Positions 1 through 10,215 of a stretch of 64,000 bases of DNA are shown here, one piece after another; the stretch's first letter is position 1; each line of letters starts with the position of its first letter. The notes below the pieces were generated by a model. The model was given only the letters and a program-made list of their open reading frames with translations, was not told where the DNA came from and did no database searches. Source of the stretch: Datnioides undecimradiatus (Eukaryota > Chordata > Actinopteri > Lobotiformes > Datnioididae); the NCBI GenBank assembly GCA_008933995.1, contig WARS01000034.1, forward strand, positions 2,768,707-2,832,706. The letters run 5' to 3'. The position numbers were made by a program, and so were the translations under genes.

Positions 1-480
1 GTGCTTACTATGGTTTACTTGAGTACATTTTGCATCTTGGAAGAGGACGAGATGATCATTTTCTTGGAATGCAGCTGGATTCATGCCAGCTTTGTTAACT
101 CTGAGACACAGTAGCTCTAACCGTATCCCTGAATGTGACACAGCCTACTAGACGTCTCAGCCGTGGTCACATTTAATTACAGTGATTATCTCAAGGTATT
201 AATTAATCCAACAATGATGCTTGTTCTTTGTTTTTAATGATTATGGTTTGTGGTTGCATCACAAACCATAATCTACTCAAAATGGATGATGAAAAGATGA
301 GATTTATTTTTTCAGATGTCTTGAAATGTGGTTGCTGCTTATCTTGCAGCAGTGCAATTCACAGACTACAAAACATATATGCGCTGTAGGATATGTTAAT
401 CAGGCTACTACCAATACCACTGAGCACTGAGAAATTGTGAAGTGAATAAACTAAGTCTGAAATATTGAGAAGAGGGGAGC
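1..480. other. Non-coding block, no gene seen
   Basis: Unique AT-leaning sequence with homeodomain-like words (AATTAATCC near 200-209). No open frame resembles a protein. The only discrete structure is the perfect hairpin at 239-273, listed separately. Confidence 0.6.
239..273. other. Perfect 14-bp hairpin, 7-nt loop
   Basis: GATTATGGTTTGTG (239-252) is followed by the loop GTTGCAT and then CACAAACCATAATC (260-273), its exact reverse complement. Pairing stops at both outer ends, so the stem is too short for an ordinary microRNA precursor. It could be a cruciform, the core of a foldback element, or an inverted pair of protein-binding sites. Function is unknown; the structure itself is certain. 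Confidence 0.85.
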
Positions 481-700
481 CTTTCGACTGCTCGCAATGG
501 CCCGTTGTCCCTTTGAATACAGCAAGGTTGGCTTAATTAAACTGAACTTGGGGGTGGAACAATTTGATTGGCATTTCTTTTTGAAGCTTAGGCACTGCAA
601 TTGGGGCTTGTTTCCAAGGTAACCTGTATATCAGTGTCTATTACTTCCTCCTAACCAAGAATTAATGAATTGAAAAAAAATGCACATTATCACAGAAATG
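480..700. promoter_or_regulatory. Candidate conserved non-coding element
   Basis: The block has balanced composition and no low-complexity sequence. It carries the homeodomain palindrome TTAATTAA at 533-540 and an inverted CCAAT core (GATTGG, about 566-571). This texture is typical of vertebrate developmental enhancers. The call rests on appearance alone; conservation was not tested. Confidence 0.3.
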
Positions 701-1938
701 ATCAGGAATTTGGCTTAAACGCAGCGTTAGCTGAAGTGCTGCTTTTGTCCTGCAGCGGAATCACAAGAATATGTTGTACAAGTACATTTTCTAACTCCTG
801 ATCCCACCCTCTGTACGGTTACCGGGATGCTCAGGAGACAGTTCAAGTCAGTTGTGGTGGTTATTTGATACAGAACATAGATTGTCCGTGTTCGACAACA
901 ACATTCTACGCAATGAATGTGGCCAAGGTCTGTTTATCATTGTGACATACACGTCTGTGCAGCCGAGCAGCACTGAACCTGAAGCGTAACCCCCACATAG
1001 CTCATACTCACTTCTCTTTATGAGTTTTGAATCGTATACACGCGCACTGCAGTGGGCAGAGTGCGCATGGAAACCACAAAAACAAACACGCGCATCCATG
1101 TGTACTGATGCGAACACGACTGCATGTCCTCTGCGCATCACGTAAATGCACAGAATGAAATCAAGGCGGCACAAACGCAAACATGACTTGAAACATTGAA
1201 ACACCTAAACATCAAGTTGTGTTAGATTTTGTACACTCCACGGGCATTTGGTTGTGTTAGAGGTGTAACATGTTCACACAGAGCAACATTTCTGCTATTT
1301 CAAACTATTTTAATGCAGAAGAAAGAAAATACTCTGAAATGGTTTCTCTCAGTGAGGAACCTGAGTGTCTATAAGATACTGTAGTCGAGTGCTGACGTGG
1401 CAAAAATCCATGTTTGCCCAGTTGTGGTGATATTCCACAACCGGCGGTGAAAATGATTGCGAGAAATCATCGTACAGTAATTCTGGTCTTTTTAATATGC
1501 TCTCAATGTCACTGCCGAGTTTATATAAAGGACATCATTTTTATTAATGTCTACCTATGAGGCATAAAGAATATATGTTTCTATAATCAACATGATTCAC
1601 ATTTATAGCAGATTATTGTGCTTCTGCATGAGCAACTCGTGGAAATATCCCGCCCACCCACTAATCCACATACATGCTGTCTAATGCTGCACATGTGTGT
1701 AAACACGTCAGATATCTGCTCACAGACACACATGCACACACTGTACACACACGCAAGTTTGGCTACTTTGGGCCAAATCCACATATGGGCCTATAATCTG
1801 GTCTCTCAAGGTGTTTGGACTTATCTTTAATTCAGCAGGGGAGCAGGTCTGCCAGCTCCTTGATTGCTTAAACCACATTATCCCTCCACTCTGCATCCTA
1901 ATGAATGTCCACCAGGCAAAGAGATGTGTGCATGTGCA
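700..1938. other. Non-coding block, no gene seen
   Basis: Mixed-composition unique DNA. A 118-codon minus-strand frame (848-1204) lies here but is cysteine-rich, lacks domain character and is not supported as a gene. No repeat family recognised. Confidence 0.55.
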
Positions 1939-1949
1939 TGTGTGTGTGT

Positions 1950-1999
<50 letters not shown>
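1939..1999 (+). repeat. (TG)n microsatellite
   Basis: A dinucleotide TG tract with a single A interruption at 1954, leaving 45 uninterrupted bases (1955-1999). It is preceded by TGTGCATG imperfect units. The tract generates long His/Thr or Cys/Val frames on both strands (1720-2252), which are artefacts. Confidence 0.97.
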
Positions 2000-2001
<2 letters not shown>

Positions 2002-3470
2002 TGGCAGCAAGGTATGCAAGCATTTGTACGTGCATGAGTGTGTACCTGCACGCCTGGTATCCGGAGTGCACGTGTTCCCTCGCTTGTGTGGCGTATTTGG
2101 ACACACATCACTGCGTTCCCTGGCACGCCTTGAATCTTCATTATGTTTAGCTGCGGGGCACAAAAACAATTTGTAACTTCACAAGGTGATGTAGCCACTA
2201 AATGGAATCTTTTGGGGGCGACGACTTGTCTGCCATACCTGCTACCATCCACCTCACCATGCTAAATGGTTTATCATAAAGACAGGATGTTAAAATGCCC
2301 CTTGAGCGCGTTTCCTCACACTGCAATGGTTCTGTATAGTCAAAACAACCTCATTTGGATAAAGCCGGGGCGAGGATTTTACAATCAGCTCCCAGCTAGT
2401 TATTTGCTTGAGCTTGTCGTTCTCTGATTAGGAAGAAAAAAAATTAAAATACACGCCTATGTGAGCTTTACCTCTGATTCTGGAGAATACATTAGTTACA
2501 CAGCAGGAATAATAGTATAATTTTGGACGGCCGGTTGCTAAATTATGCTATTATATTGCCAATGATGTGGTGCTTTGACATTATTTTCAGCGTTCTGATA
2601 CCACGTCGCATTACATTTTCTCTCTCACTGTTTGTGGAGCGCCTGGAATAGAAACGCATGTCAGTCAAGACCAATCGAAACACTTCAGAGGTGAGCTAAT
2701 AGTGCAAAAAATGAATTAAACACACTCAAGCATTTAAAAAAGGGCCGCGGTCAATTGCACTGCATGTTAAAGCCAAATAACTACAGTCTGCTCTGACCCT
2801 CCATCAGTGGCAGTCACTTTTTATAGAATGCAGCCATATTTTAGCATTGAACAGACAACAAAGAGGTGAAAATAAGCCACAGAGCAACAGACAGTAAACA
2901 TCTGTGTGGTTCCAGATTATAAACACAAATATGAATTAGATTTGCTGACAATGCACTCTGATGTGTTTGAGATGTCCATTTGTCAGTTTTAGTTTAGTTT
3001 TAACGTTAGACACATAAGGGACCGATGTTTATTGCTCTTTAAATACATAAATACAGAGCTGCTACATTCAAATAGTAATTAGCCTTCATGTACGATATAA
3101 ATAGTTTTTCAACTGTAACTGGCAGCACCTGTATGCTTGCAGCTGTAGCACTGTGTGTGTGTCTAGCTGCTCTTACTTGCAGATACACAGCAGATGACGT
3201 GACCATAAATATGTCAGATTTCACAAATACTGCAACTGTGTTGTACTCCTTTGCTGCCGAGGAAGACACACTCTCCACAATGCATCAACTTGCCTTGCCT
3301 TCAAAAGAATTCGCCATCAAATGTAATTCATTTAATTGCTTCTGTGCTGCTCACAGACGCCACCTGTTGGTTGTTTAACTCTACCGCTTCTGAGTGCTAC
3401 CGTTTCTGAAAAACAAAAGAAAATCAGCCACAACTGAGGCGGAACGGTGCATTTACGAGCCGTTGTGTAG
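2000..3470. other. Non-coding block, no gene seen
   Basis: Unique sequence without recognisable repeats. The 79- and 96-codon frames overlapping on opposite strands at 3039-3378 have no recognisable protein character. A short 'cgccacctgttgg' word near 3359-3371 recalls the ends of teleost dispersed repeats but is too short to call. Confidence 0.5.
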
Positions 3471-4150
3471 CTAACAGTCTTCCACCGTGAAGATCATTCA
3501 CTACAACTATCACGTGGATTTTTACAACATTTGGGTCTCATTTGCAGTCCCTGTTAGTTTCCCAACATCATCGCTAATGGAGGCGACAGCTTAATGGCGA
3601 AGCTCTATCATCAGACCATAAAAGCACCACGAGGAAGGCTTTACAGATCACTCCGCCATTTTATACACTACTCTAAAATTCAGTGAGTTTAACAAAAACC
3701 GGTGCAGATGTGCGCTTCATTAGGACGCATTAGCTATGTTGAGCGAGTTTCAAGGCTCTGCGAGTTGATTTTGATGGCGTACTAAAATGAACTGAAACTA
3801 ATGGGCCCCTGGAAGGTAGGAAAAGCACATTTAACAATCACACCGCCTCTTGCACGAATTGGGAAATAGTTGTTGGGATTTACTGGGCTGACACTGACGC
3901 TGCATCACAGGGTGCACCCTCTGTATTATTGAGATATTAAGCACGGGGCTGCAGGTAATGATCTGTTTTTCCCGCGCAAACATGCGACATTTTGGAAATG
4001 AACTCTTCATTCATTACTGTGTAGTTAGTGATCATTAGCTGTACCCTCTTCCTTTCCAACATTTACTAAATTCTAATTTCATGCTTTCAAGAACAAGCTT
4101 TAATTTCCCCCAAGTCGTCAACCACAGCCGACCCCCGGAGAGACATGTTC
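3470..4150. other. Unique non-coding block, weakly regulatory-like
   Basis: Moderately GC-balanced unique sequence. The stretch 3560-3800 contains several TAATGG/TTAATGG-type homeodomain cores. No open frame or repeat is supported. It could be a moderately constrained regulatory segment or simply neutral DNA. Confidence 0.3.
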
Positions 4151-4440
4151 AACATTAATGCAATTATTACGCAGGCATATGCTGCAGTTGTTATTTTGGC
4201 ACTGCGAGGCCCTGTGGGCTAATAGGCCTGTCTGTTGCCCAGATGCTCATAGGAAAGGTTTCGCCTTTGCGTATGTGTATGTGTGTGAGGGACCAGACGA
4301 AAGCAGGATAGTCTGCCCGTACCAGGTGTGTGGTGCATTTAGGGGCCAGCTAACTTTACACCCCTCTGAATTCATCCTCGCCTGTGGGTATGGCTTTGAA
4401 TCTTATTTTCTTGAATACTTTATCTTTGAATTAATTTAGT
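4150..4440. promoter_or_regulatory. Candidate conserved non-coding element
   Basis: Dense, non-repetitive block with ATTATTACGC, GGCTAATAGG and GAATTAATTTAG words. A 93-codon plus-strand frame (4158-4439) spans it but has no recognisable domain. Judged by texture only. Confidence 0.3.
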
Positions 4441-4851
4441 TTGTGACCCTGCTCGGTCTCTATGCATGTAACCCACAAGTTTGTGCACTGGGAGTGTGTA
4501 GGAGGGGGTATGCTCTTTGAAAAACCAGGAGGACTTTTCTCTCACACATACACGAGCACATACAGGCACATTAGTCATGTTCTCTCTGTCTCTGAGATGA
4601 TGATCAAATCAAGTCCTGTGCCTCTGCCCATACACCCCAGCTTGTGCATGTTGACAGTAACCTCCCACAGCACACTCCCAGCCCAAGGTGACGCTCGCAC
4701 GCACACAAACACGACACAAAAAACACACGCAGAGACACACACGCACGCACACAAGCCCGAGGTGACACAGATGACAGCTCAATTCTGGGTGAGTCAGCTT
4801 GACTGTGTCCTTGCCCAGACATGAGAAGGAGGCGGTGTGTGGTGCGCATCA

Positions 4852-4884
4852 TGTGTGTGTGTGTCTGTGTGTCTGCGTGTGTGT
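4852..4884 (+). repeat. Interrupted (TG)n microsatellite
   Basis: Alternating TG with C interruptions (TCTG, TGCG). It belongs to a simple-repeat-rich zone, 4690-5066, that also has CA-rich, (GA)n and (GT)n(GC)n tracts. Confidence 0.9.
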
Positions 4885-4933
4885 CAGTTGGTAGGAGGTG
4901 GTGGTGGAGAGAGGTGCAAAGGTGAAGAAGAAA

Positions 4934-4937
<4 letters not shown>

Positions 4938-4967
<30 letters not shown>
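4938..4967 (+). repeat. (GA)15 microsatellite
   Basis: Thirty bases of uninterrupted GA, extended 3' by purine-rich sequence (GGAAGGAGGAGGGG) to about 4986. A homopurine run with this mirror symmetry can form triplex (H-) DNA in principle. Confidence 0.95.
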
Positions 4968-4972
<5 letters not shown>

Positions 4973-5024
4973 GAAGGAGGAGGGGAAGCAGCAGGTGACT
5001 TTGGAACAGTCACTCAAGAGTACC

Positions 5025-5059
<35 letters not shown>

Positions 5060-5066
5060 CGCGTGT
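5025..5066 (+). repeat. (GT)13(GC)6 alternating tract, Z-DNA type
   Basis: Twenty-six bases of GT run straight into twelve bases of GC and then GTGT, giving 42 consecutive alternating purine-pyrimidine bases. CG/CA alternation of this kind is the classical sequence class for left-handed Z-DNA. No gene promoter is recognisable next to it. Confidence 0.95.
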
Positions 5067-5650
5067 TTGCAGTGCTCAGGAGTAGCCAGCGGGTGACAAT
5101 TAATACACTCTCATCTCACAGTGTGCATGTGGCCAGGGAACAACACACAGTGTTATCACCGAGCTCGCCTTGACATTCACAATATCTTAAATGTCCCAGA
5201 ATCCTCCTCGGTGTCAGGCGGACGATCCATCCACCACATTTCGCCGCTATAGAGAGCTTACAGGGGATGTAAAACACCTTCTGGCTGCCATATGTCCTGC
5301 CCAATGTGGGAGTGACTGTGAATATAACGTGCCAACTGGGCACAAACCAATGGCGCCATACCCCGAGTGGTAGGACATGTTCGATTTTTGTCATGGTGTG
5401 ACTCGTGTGATTAATTGAAATGTGACGGCTCCGGCTGAGAACCTGAAAGAATCGCCACACAATGTAAAACAGTTTGCGGCCACAATCGCAAGAATGCAAG
5501 AGATCTCAACTGAAATCCATGCTCGAGTAACAAACTAATGCATAAGACGCAGATAAAGGACCAAATGCCAAAGGCTGCACACTGGCTGCGTAAGTGTATT
5601 ATTTTCCTCTTACATATGACCAGTTTGATCCCAGACCATAAACACCGGCT
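5067..5650. other. Unique non-coding block
   Basis: The stretch 5190-5460 is non-repetitive and regulatory-like (GTGATTAATTGAAATG near 5407-5422). Frames of 60-127 codons on both strands overlap one another and have no protein character. Nothing else is recognised. Confidence 0.4.
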
Positions 5651-5775
5651 TGGGTTTAAGAGCATTTTATGGTATTTTGCCTTTATTAGACTGTAAGCTG
5701 TCTAGAGCGACGGGGGAAATGCAGGAAAATATCCCTGGCTGGGCTCCAAACCCGTCACATGTGCTTGCTCACACC
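5650..5775. mobile_element. Degraded dispersed teleost repeat fragment
   Basis: The word order 'ttttgcctttattaga...gaaatgcaggaaaatatcc...gggctccaaacccg' follows a common fish dispersed repeat as I remember it: a run ending in a gene-desk-like 'caaacccg' box after a 'gacagg-aaa' middle. Divergence is high and the ends are not definable. Family name not assigned. Confidence 0.35.
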
Positions 5776-5901
5776 AACATTTTGGACCAAAATCAATTCA
5801 CCTTTGACACTCCATTGACCAGTGGCGGTTCTGGCCCATTTAAACCACCAGGGCCAGACTGAGGCCAGCTGTTATTTTAGAGGGAGCAGTTAAAAAGGTA
5901 C

Positions 5902-5909
5902 CCTGTGGA
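5902..5909. repeat. Left target-site duplication of the hAT element
   Basis: CCTGTGGA directly precedes the left terminus. The matching copy CCTATGGA lies at 6521-6528, a 7-of-8 match. Eight-base duplications are diagnostic of the hAT superfamily. Confidence 0.75.
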
Positions 5910-6520
5910 CGGTGCTGGAATGTAACTGAGTACATTTATGTAAGTACTGCAGTTTGAGAGATTCAAACTGCTTGTTGCTTTTACTGCCTTTGTCTGACAG
6001 CTTCAGTTACTTTTTATATTAAAACATTTAACCCTTCCTGTCCAGAAAAAAACTGTGTGTCTCCACATTTGTTGATTTTTAGCAAAGGTGTCTGATAAAG
6101 TGAGGGTTTAAGTGTTCCTTCATAGGCTGGGGGAATTCCCGTTGGATGAGCTGAAAACAGGGTTGTTCCTCTGAATTTATGAAAAGCTGACTTACAGAGA
6201 AAAGTGGTCGTCGCAGGGCGATGATGCTACAATTATATATATATTCTATATTGATCTTATAGAATATGACACATTGCTGTAGATTGAACTACCCGACAGT
6301 AATTAAAGTAGTTCGATCCTCAATCTTATAAATCTAGACCAGCAAAATGCTCCACAAACATCAATGCAGTCATACCGAAGCATCATACTTGATAGAAAAC
6401 ACTGACAGGGAGCAATTTTCTAAGCAATACTTCTACTTTTGATACTTTAAGTACACCTTTGCTTTCACACTGTGGTAATAGTACATTTACTGAAGTAAAG
6501 GACAACTGATTTAACCACTG
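5910..6520. mobile_element. Non-autonomous hAT-type transposon (MITE)
   Basis: The left end CGGTGCTGGAA and the reverse complement of the right end, CAGTGGTTAAA, form degenerate terminal inverted repeats of the CAGTGGTGGAA type. Next to them lie the words 'gtaactgagtacattta' (left) and 'agtacatttactgaagtaa' (right), characteristic of an abundant percomorph repeat. The 611-bp insert is flanked by 8-bp duplications (CCTGTGGA / CCTATGGA). It has no transposase frame, so it would need a transposase in trans. Divergence of termini and duplication indicates an old insertion. Confidence 0.82.
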
Positions 6521-6528
6521 CCTATGGA
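6521..6528. repeat. Right target-site duplication of the hAT element
   Basis: CCTATGGA immediately follows the right terminus and matches the left copy CCTGTGGA at seven of eight positions. Confidence 0.75.
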
Positions 6529-6618
6529 CTTTCTGTCAACTGGTGTTGTGATGAGGCTTTTTTAGGTCGTCAGTTAAAGGTTCAATATTGAGTTTGACCA
6601 CACAAGCTGACATTTACA

Positions 6619-6634
6619 ACCTAGAGGGGGCGCT
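6619..6634 (+). promoter_or_regulatory. CTCF-like core
   Basis: The sequence around AGAGGGGGCGCTG fits the AG-R-K-GGC-R-S core of the vertebrate CTCF motif, while the upstream CCASY part fits poorly. It could be an insulator or a chance GC-rich word. Confidence 0.25.
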
Positions 6635-7300
6635 GTTTCACTCTTTCAGGGAAACCACCAACTATGGGCAGACAATGAAGTAAGACCCGTCTTTTATATG
6701 ACAAAGATGATTATTGTTAAGGTGATGGTCACATCTATTTTGGTTAGAGATACACCGGGGGGCTTGTTGCCACAAGGGCACCGGCCCCCCTCGGCCCCCG
6801 CCAAGAACCCCTGCAGCCGCTGACGAAATGTGAGCAGTCTTGACAGTGCTGACCTTTAAAGTCCAAAATGGAAGCTATTATATTAGTTACTGAATGAAAA
6901 GCAACACCATTAGAGCCTTCCTCTTTGTATGCACTTAGCCATAGACACAACTGGGAACGACCAACTGTACCTCAGTACATGACCCTCAGAGTACTGACTA
7001 TGTCACCTGGCCTCCAGCACCACCCGAAGGACACACAAATGACTTTAGCTCTGCAACTTCCTGGTTTGTTAAAACATTTAAGACAAGAGTCTCTAAAGCT
7101 GTACAATATAATGTGCCCCATACAACTGGCAGTGTCTGTTGCCCTTGAGTTTCACATCCTAATGCCTTAAAGCATGCATGCACTCAATTTTTGTTAAACA
7201 AGGGGCCCAAGAAAATATAATGTGACAGTGCCATATGCCAACAATGTCTGCTCCACACTGATTTAGCACTTTTTTTTCTCTCTTTGTGTAATTTTCAGCG
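6635..7300. other. Non-coding block, no gene seen
   Basis: Includes a short GC-rich patch at 6755-6830 (GGGGGG then CCGGCCCCCC and CGGCCCCCG). Opposite-strand frames at 6925-7183 are overlapping and lack protein character. No repeat family is assigned. Confidence 0.45.
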
Positions 7301-7650
7301 ACATCACTCAAGCACTTTAAGTACCCCTAAAAATAATCCAAAGCTCATTTTTAGGCTTTTGATTAACAGCACGGCACTCTATGAAATCTAAAGGACACTT
7401 CAAAGGCTGTGTCACTCAAAGTCAAAATCGCATTCAGAGCACAGAATGCGGGGGCAATCATTAAAAAAATATTTTTACACCAAGGGTATCATAATGGCTG
7501 CGCGTCTGCTTTTTAAAAAAGGACAGTTGCACTTGAGTGTCTGCTTAGGAATTGTTGCCAGCTGGTAATCGTGGCTTTTCAAATGATGAATTAGTACATT
7601 TCATTAAGTTTGCTCTGGACAGAGAAGGGCTACAGTATTATGCAGATCTA
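7300..7650. promoter_or_regulatory. Candidate conserved non-coding element
   Basis: Non-repetitive segment with GATTAACAGC, GGCAATCATTAAA, TCATAATGGC and GATGAATTAG words, resembling homeobox-bound enhancers. Texture-based inference. Confidence 0.3.
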
Positions 7651-9036
7651 AAGTGGAAATCCATCCTTATCCAACCATTAACTGCAGAGACAAGATGCCG
7701 TGATGATGTCAACTGGAGACAAACCCCGCAGCGGCTGCATGGACAGTGATACAGGCCGCAGTGACAGCACACACGGTGACTTTACTGGGATCTGTGCACA
7801 TTATTCTGCTACTCAGCTGGAAACTCTACAGCCGGCAAAGTTTCATTTTGAACTTGAACTAAAGGCAACGTCAGGAAGTTCAAAGGTTCAGTTTAGGGCA
7901 GATTTTGAACTTGTTGCATAAAATGAAGGTGGAGGGTGGGGGGTGGTGAAACAAAAAGATATTGGAGAGCTTTGGAAGTGGTTTATTTGGTCATAATCTT
8001 CTGAAAACATATTTACTGAATTATAACAAACACCGCAGTCGAATTAAGCATCGTGGCTTTAGTTTGTTTTGTGTTGCCCACATTTGCTACCTGAAAATTC
8101 TGGTTTCTTTTTCTTAGTTTCACTCCAAGACAATGGTGATGAAACTGTATTCACTACGGTTGCCGCATAGAAAAGGTCAAGGCCTAAAAACCAGGATGAT
8201 TTCCTGGAACACAAAGACCAAAAGTTTGGCTTCGGCAGTGTAATTGGGATGTGCAAGATTTTAGGCTACTTCTTTGACCAAGCTTTGTTCCGTCTTTACA
8301 CAAGACTGGACACCTGACCTTTTTCTTTTTTTTCCTTTTACTGTTTTTCTTTTCAGAGACAAAACCTGTAAAGGATTCAGCAGTTCAATGAGCCGATACA
8401 CTGCACAGCATGATGGGGCGCTACCTGAGGAGACACTGAGGGGTCCTACATTCTTGTTGGACAATGTTTGGACAGCTCTGCTTTGCACTTCTCACAGAGG
8501 GGTATCCTCCACAAAGACAAACGGAACCCCATGACTACTGAAGACAAGTCGTCCTGCTTTACTGCAATGCAGCATTTAAAAGGATCTCTCCAAAAGCCAA
8601 ACATTACATGGAACATACCATGAGCCAGATGATGAAGAATTGTAAATGGGAACACATCCATTAATGTGTCATGAGCAGCAAATTATATATATATTTATTA
8701 TACTGAAGTGTATATCTGAATCTCACTTGCTGAATCTGTGTTGTGTCTATTGACTACAGATTCCATCAATCTGTTTGCTTGTTTTGATTACACTGTGAGA
8801 AATGAGTTACTCTGTGGCCCAGCTGTGTCATAAGAATAGTTTCTTTGATCCACTGAAGCAGAGAGGTGTGTGCTCAGGAAGCACCTATGTCAGGCCAGCA
8901 TTTCAGTATGTGTTAAACCATTTCTACCTGTGGCACCTGTCTTGCATTGTTGCCTCACGATTTACAAATGTTTGTTGTTTACTTTCTAGACCATTTGTTG
9001 CACCATCTGACACTATCAAAGCTATTAGCGATACAG
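7650..9036. other. Non-coding block, no gene seen
   Basis: Mixed unique sequence. A GG-rich run at 7929-7947 (GGTGG, AGGG, TGGGGGG, TGG) might form a weak two-tier quadruplex. Frames of 65-86 codons on both strands at 8059-8661 overlap mutually and are not supported as genes. Confidence 0.45.
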
Positions 9037-9069
9037 TTTGACATCCACCCCCCGGAGATCGTCTGTCTG
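9037..9069 (+). repeat. 33-bp direct repeat, copy 1
   Basis: A 33-base unit beginning TTTGACATCCACCCC and ending GTCTGTCTG. It recurs at 9304-9336 with 31 of 33 identities. Similarity stops sharply on both sides of both copies. Confidence 0.9.
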
Positions 9070-9303
9070 TCTGCCCGTGTGATTCCAGGCTCTACCGGGC
9101 CCCTAACTAACCACCTGTGGGAAACATTCGTGTCTTGCAAACACAATTAAAACAAAGAGACAGAAGAACATCTACCTGGAAAATACCTCAGACATATGCA
9201 TAACCCATCACACACCACTGTGGTAGTGGGATCTGGGATGCAGGGGGGGTGGGGAGGCTGGTAACTGGGGAAACACGTGGTACCTCCAGTCGGCAGACAC
9301 ACC
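9070..9303. other. Interval between the two 33-bp direct repeats
   Basis: The 234-bp interval has G-rich sequence at 9242-9270 (GGGGGGG, GGGG, GGGG, with a 12-base last loop). It shows no open frame or recognisable element. The repeat-spacer-repeat layout resembles a duplication junction or the flanks of a short insertion. Confidence 0.4.
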
Positions 9304-9336
9304 TTTGACATCCACCCCCTGGAGATCATCTGTCTG
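9304..9336 (+). repeat. 33-bp direct repeat, copy 2
   Basis: Second copy of the unit at 9037-9069. It differs by C-to-T at unit position 17 and G-to-A at unit position 25. It lies 21 bases before a (CA)17 tract. Confidence 0.9.
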
Positions 9337-9353
9337 AGAACCATATGGCACCT

Positions 9354-9357
<4 letters not shown>

Positions 9358-9391
<34 letters not shown>
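9358..9391 (+). repeat. (CA)17 microsatellite
   Basis: Thirty-four uninterrupted bases of CA, adjoining the second 33-bp direct repeat. Likely polymorphic. Confidence 0.97.
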
Positions 9392-9394
<3 letters not shown>

Positions 9395-9479
9395 CTCATG
9401 TGAATGCACATGGAAAAATGTGCATCTTACACACTACTTGTATCTCTCTCTCTCACTTAACTTCAAATGAAGCTACATT

Positions 9480-9730
9480 ATCCCGTACCAGGAGGGGATA
9501 GCCTCATCTCGGCCGGTCCATCAAGGGATTTATCTTGACAAGATGTATTTTTGGAAGCGGCTATAGCTCTCATCTATCCAGCGCTGCTGTACAAGAGGCG
9601 AATAAAAATGCAAGTTTGACATGTCTGATGTTCGTGAGAGGCATAAGAGCAGCTTTGAATGTTTCTCCCCCTGTCAGCACTAAAGCTCTGCGTCGCTGTT
9701 AGGGCTTTGTAAGCACTTCTGTCTAAACTA
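9480..9730. promoter_or_regulatory. Candidate conserved non-coding element
   Basis: Compact non-repetitive block with GGGATTTATCTTGACA, GCGGCTATAGC and CGAATAAAAATGC words, close to an even base balance and several CpGs. Such texture suggests constraint. Not verified by alignment. Confidence 0.35.
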
Positions 9731-9829
9731 TTAACATTTGTGGATTAGTTTCAGAAAAATAAAACCTGTACAATAAAAAAAAAAAGAAAGTGTGTGACAT
9801 CAGTGAGTTTTGCGTGTTTTGCCAGTGGC

Positions 9830-10215
9830 TGCAGTCTCTTTAACACCATCACAAGGACAGTGATATCCCCAGCTGAATAGTCCTTGCAGGAAAATGGAGG
9901 CCCTTGGATTGACCTGCCGCAGTGTGTGAATGAGACACCCCATTAGCCTGTACAGTCACTTTCAGTACAGCATTTATCATGAAAAGCAATGTTGATCAAA
10001 ATTATGTTTGTTTCATATTAAAAACCACATTTCAGGGGCGAATATGCAAAACAGCTGTCATTCCACAAAGCACCAATTAGATCGCTTTAGGGATTTTATA
10101 TGAAACATACACGATAGTGCACAATTAATATATTCTCGTAGCAGCTTCACATTTTCACGCACAATATGCGAGGCCGTTAAGATCAAAACTCCAGTTAGTG
10201 AGCATAAATGATTTG
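9830..10215. promoter_or_regulatory. Candidate conserved non-coding element
   Basis: Carries a forkhead-type TGTTTGTTT at 10005-10013, a GGATTGACCTGCC nuclear-receptor-like word, CCAATTAGATCGC and TGCACAATTAATAT. It is free of simple repeats over nearly 400 bases. Good enhancer-like texture, unverified. Confidence 0.4.

Noticed and set aside
1720-2252. Long frames on both strands with poly-His/Thr or poly-Val/Cys
   Set aside because: They are read-through of the (TG)n microsatellite at 1939-1999.
4690-4770. CRISPR-like short periodic units (acgc/acac)
   Set aside because: Degenerate CA microsatellite with no spacer structure, in a vertebrate context.
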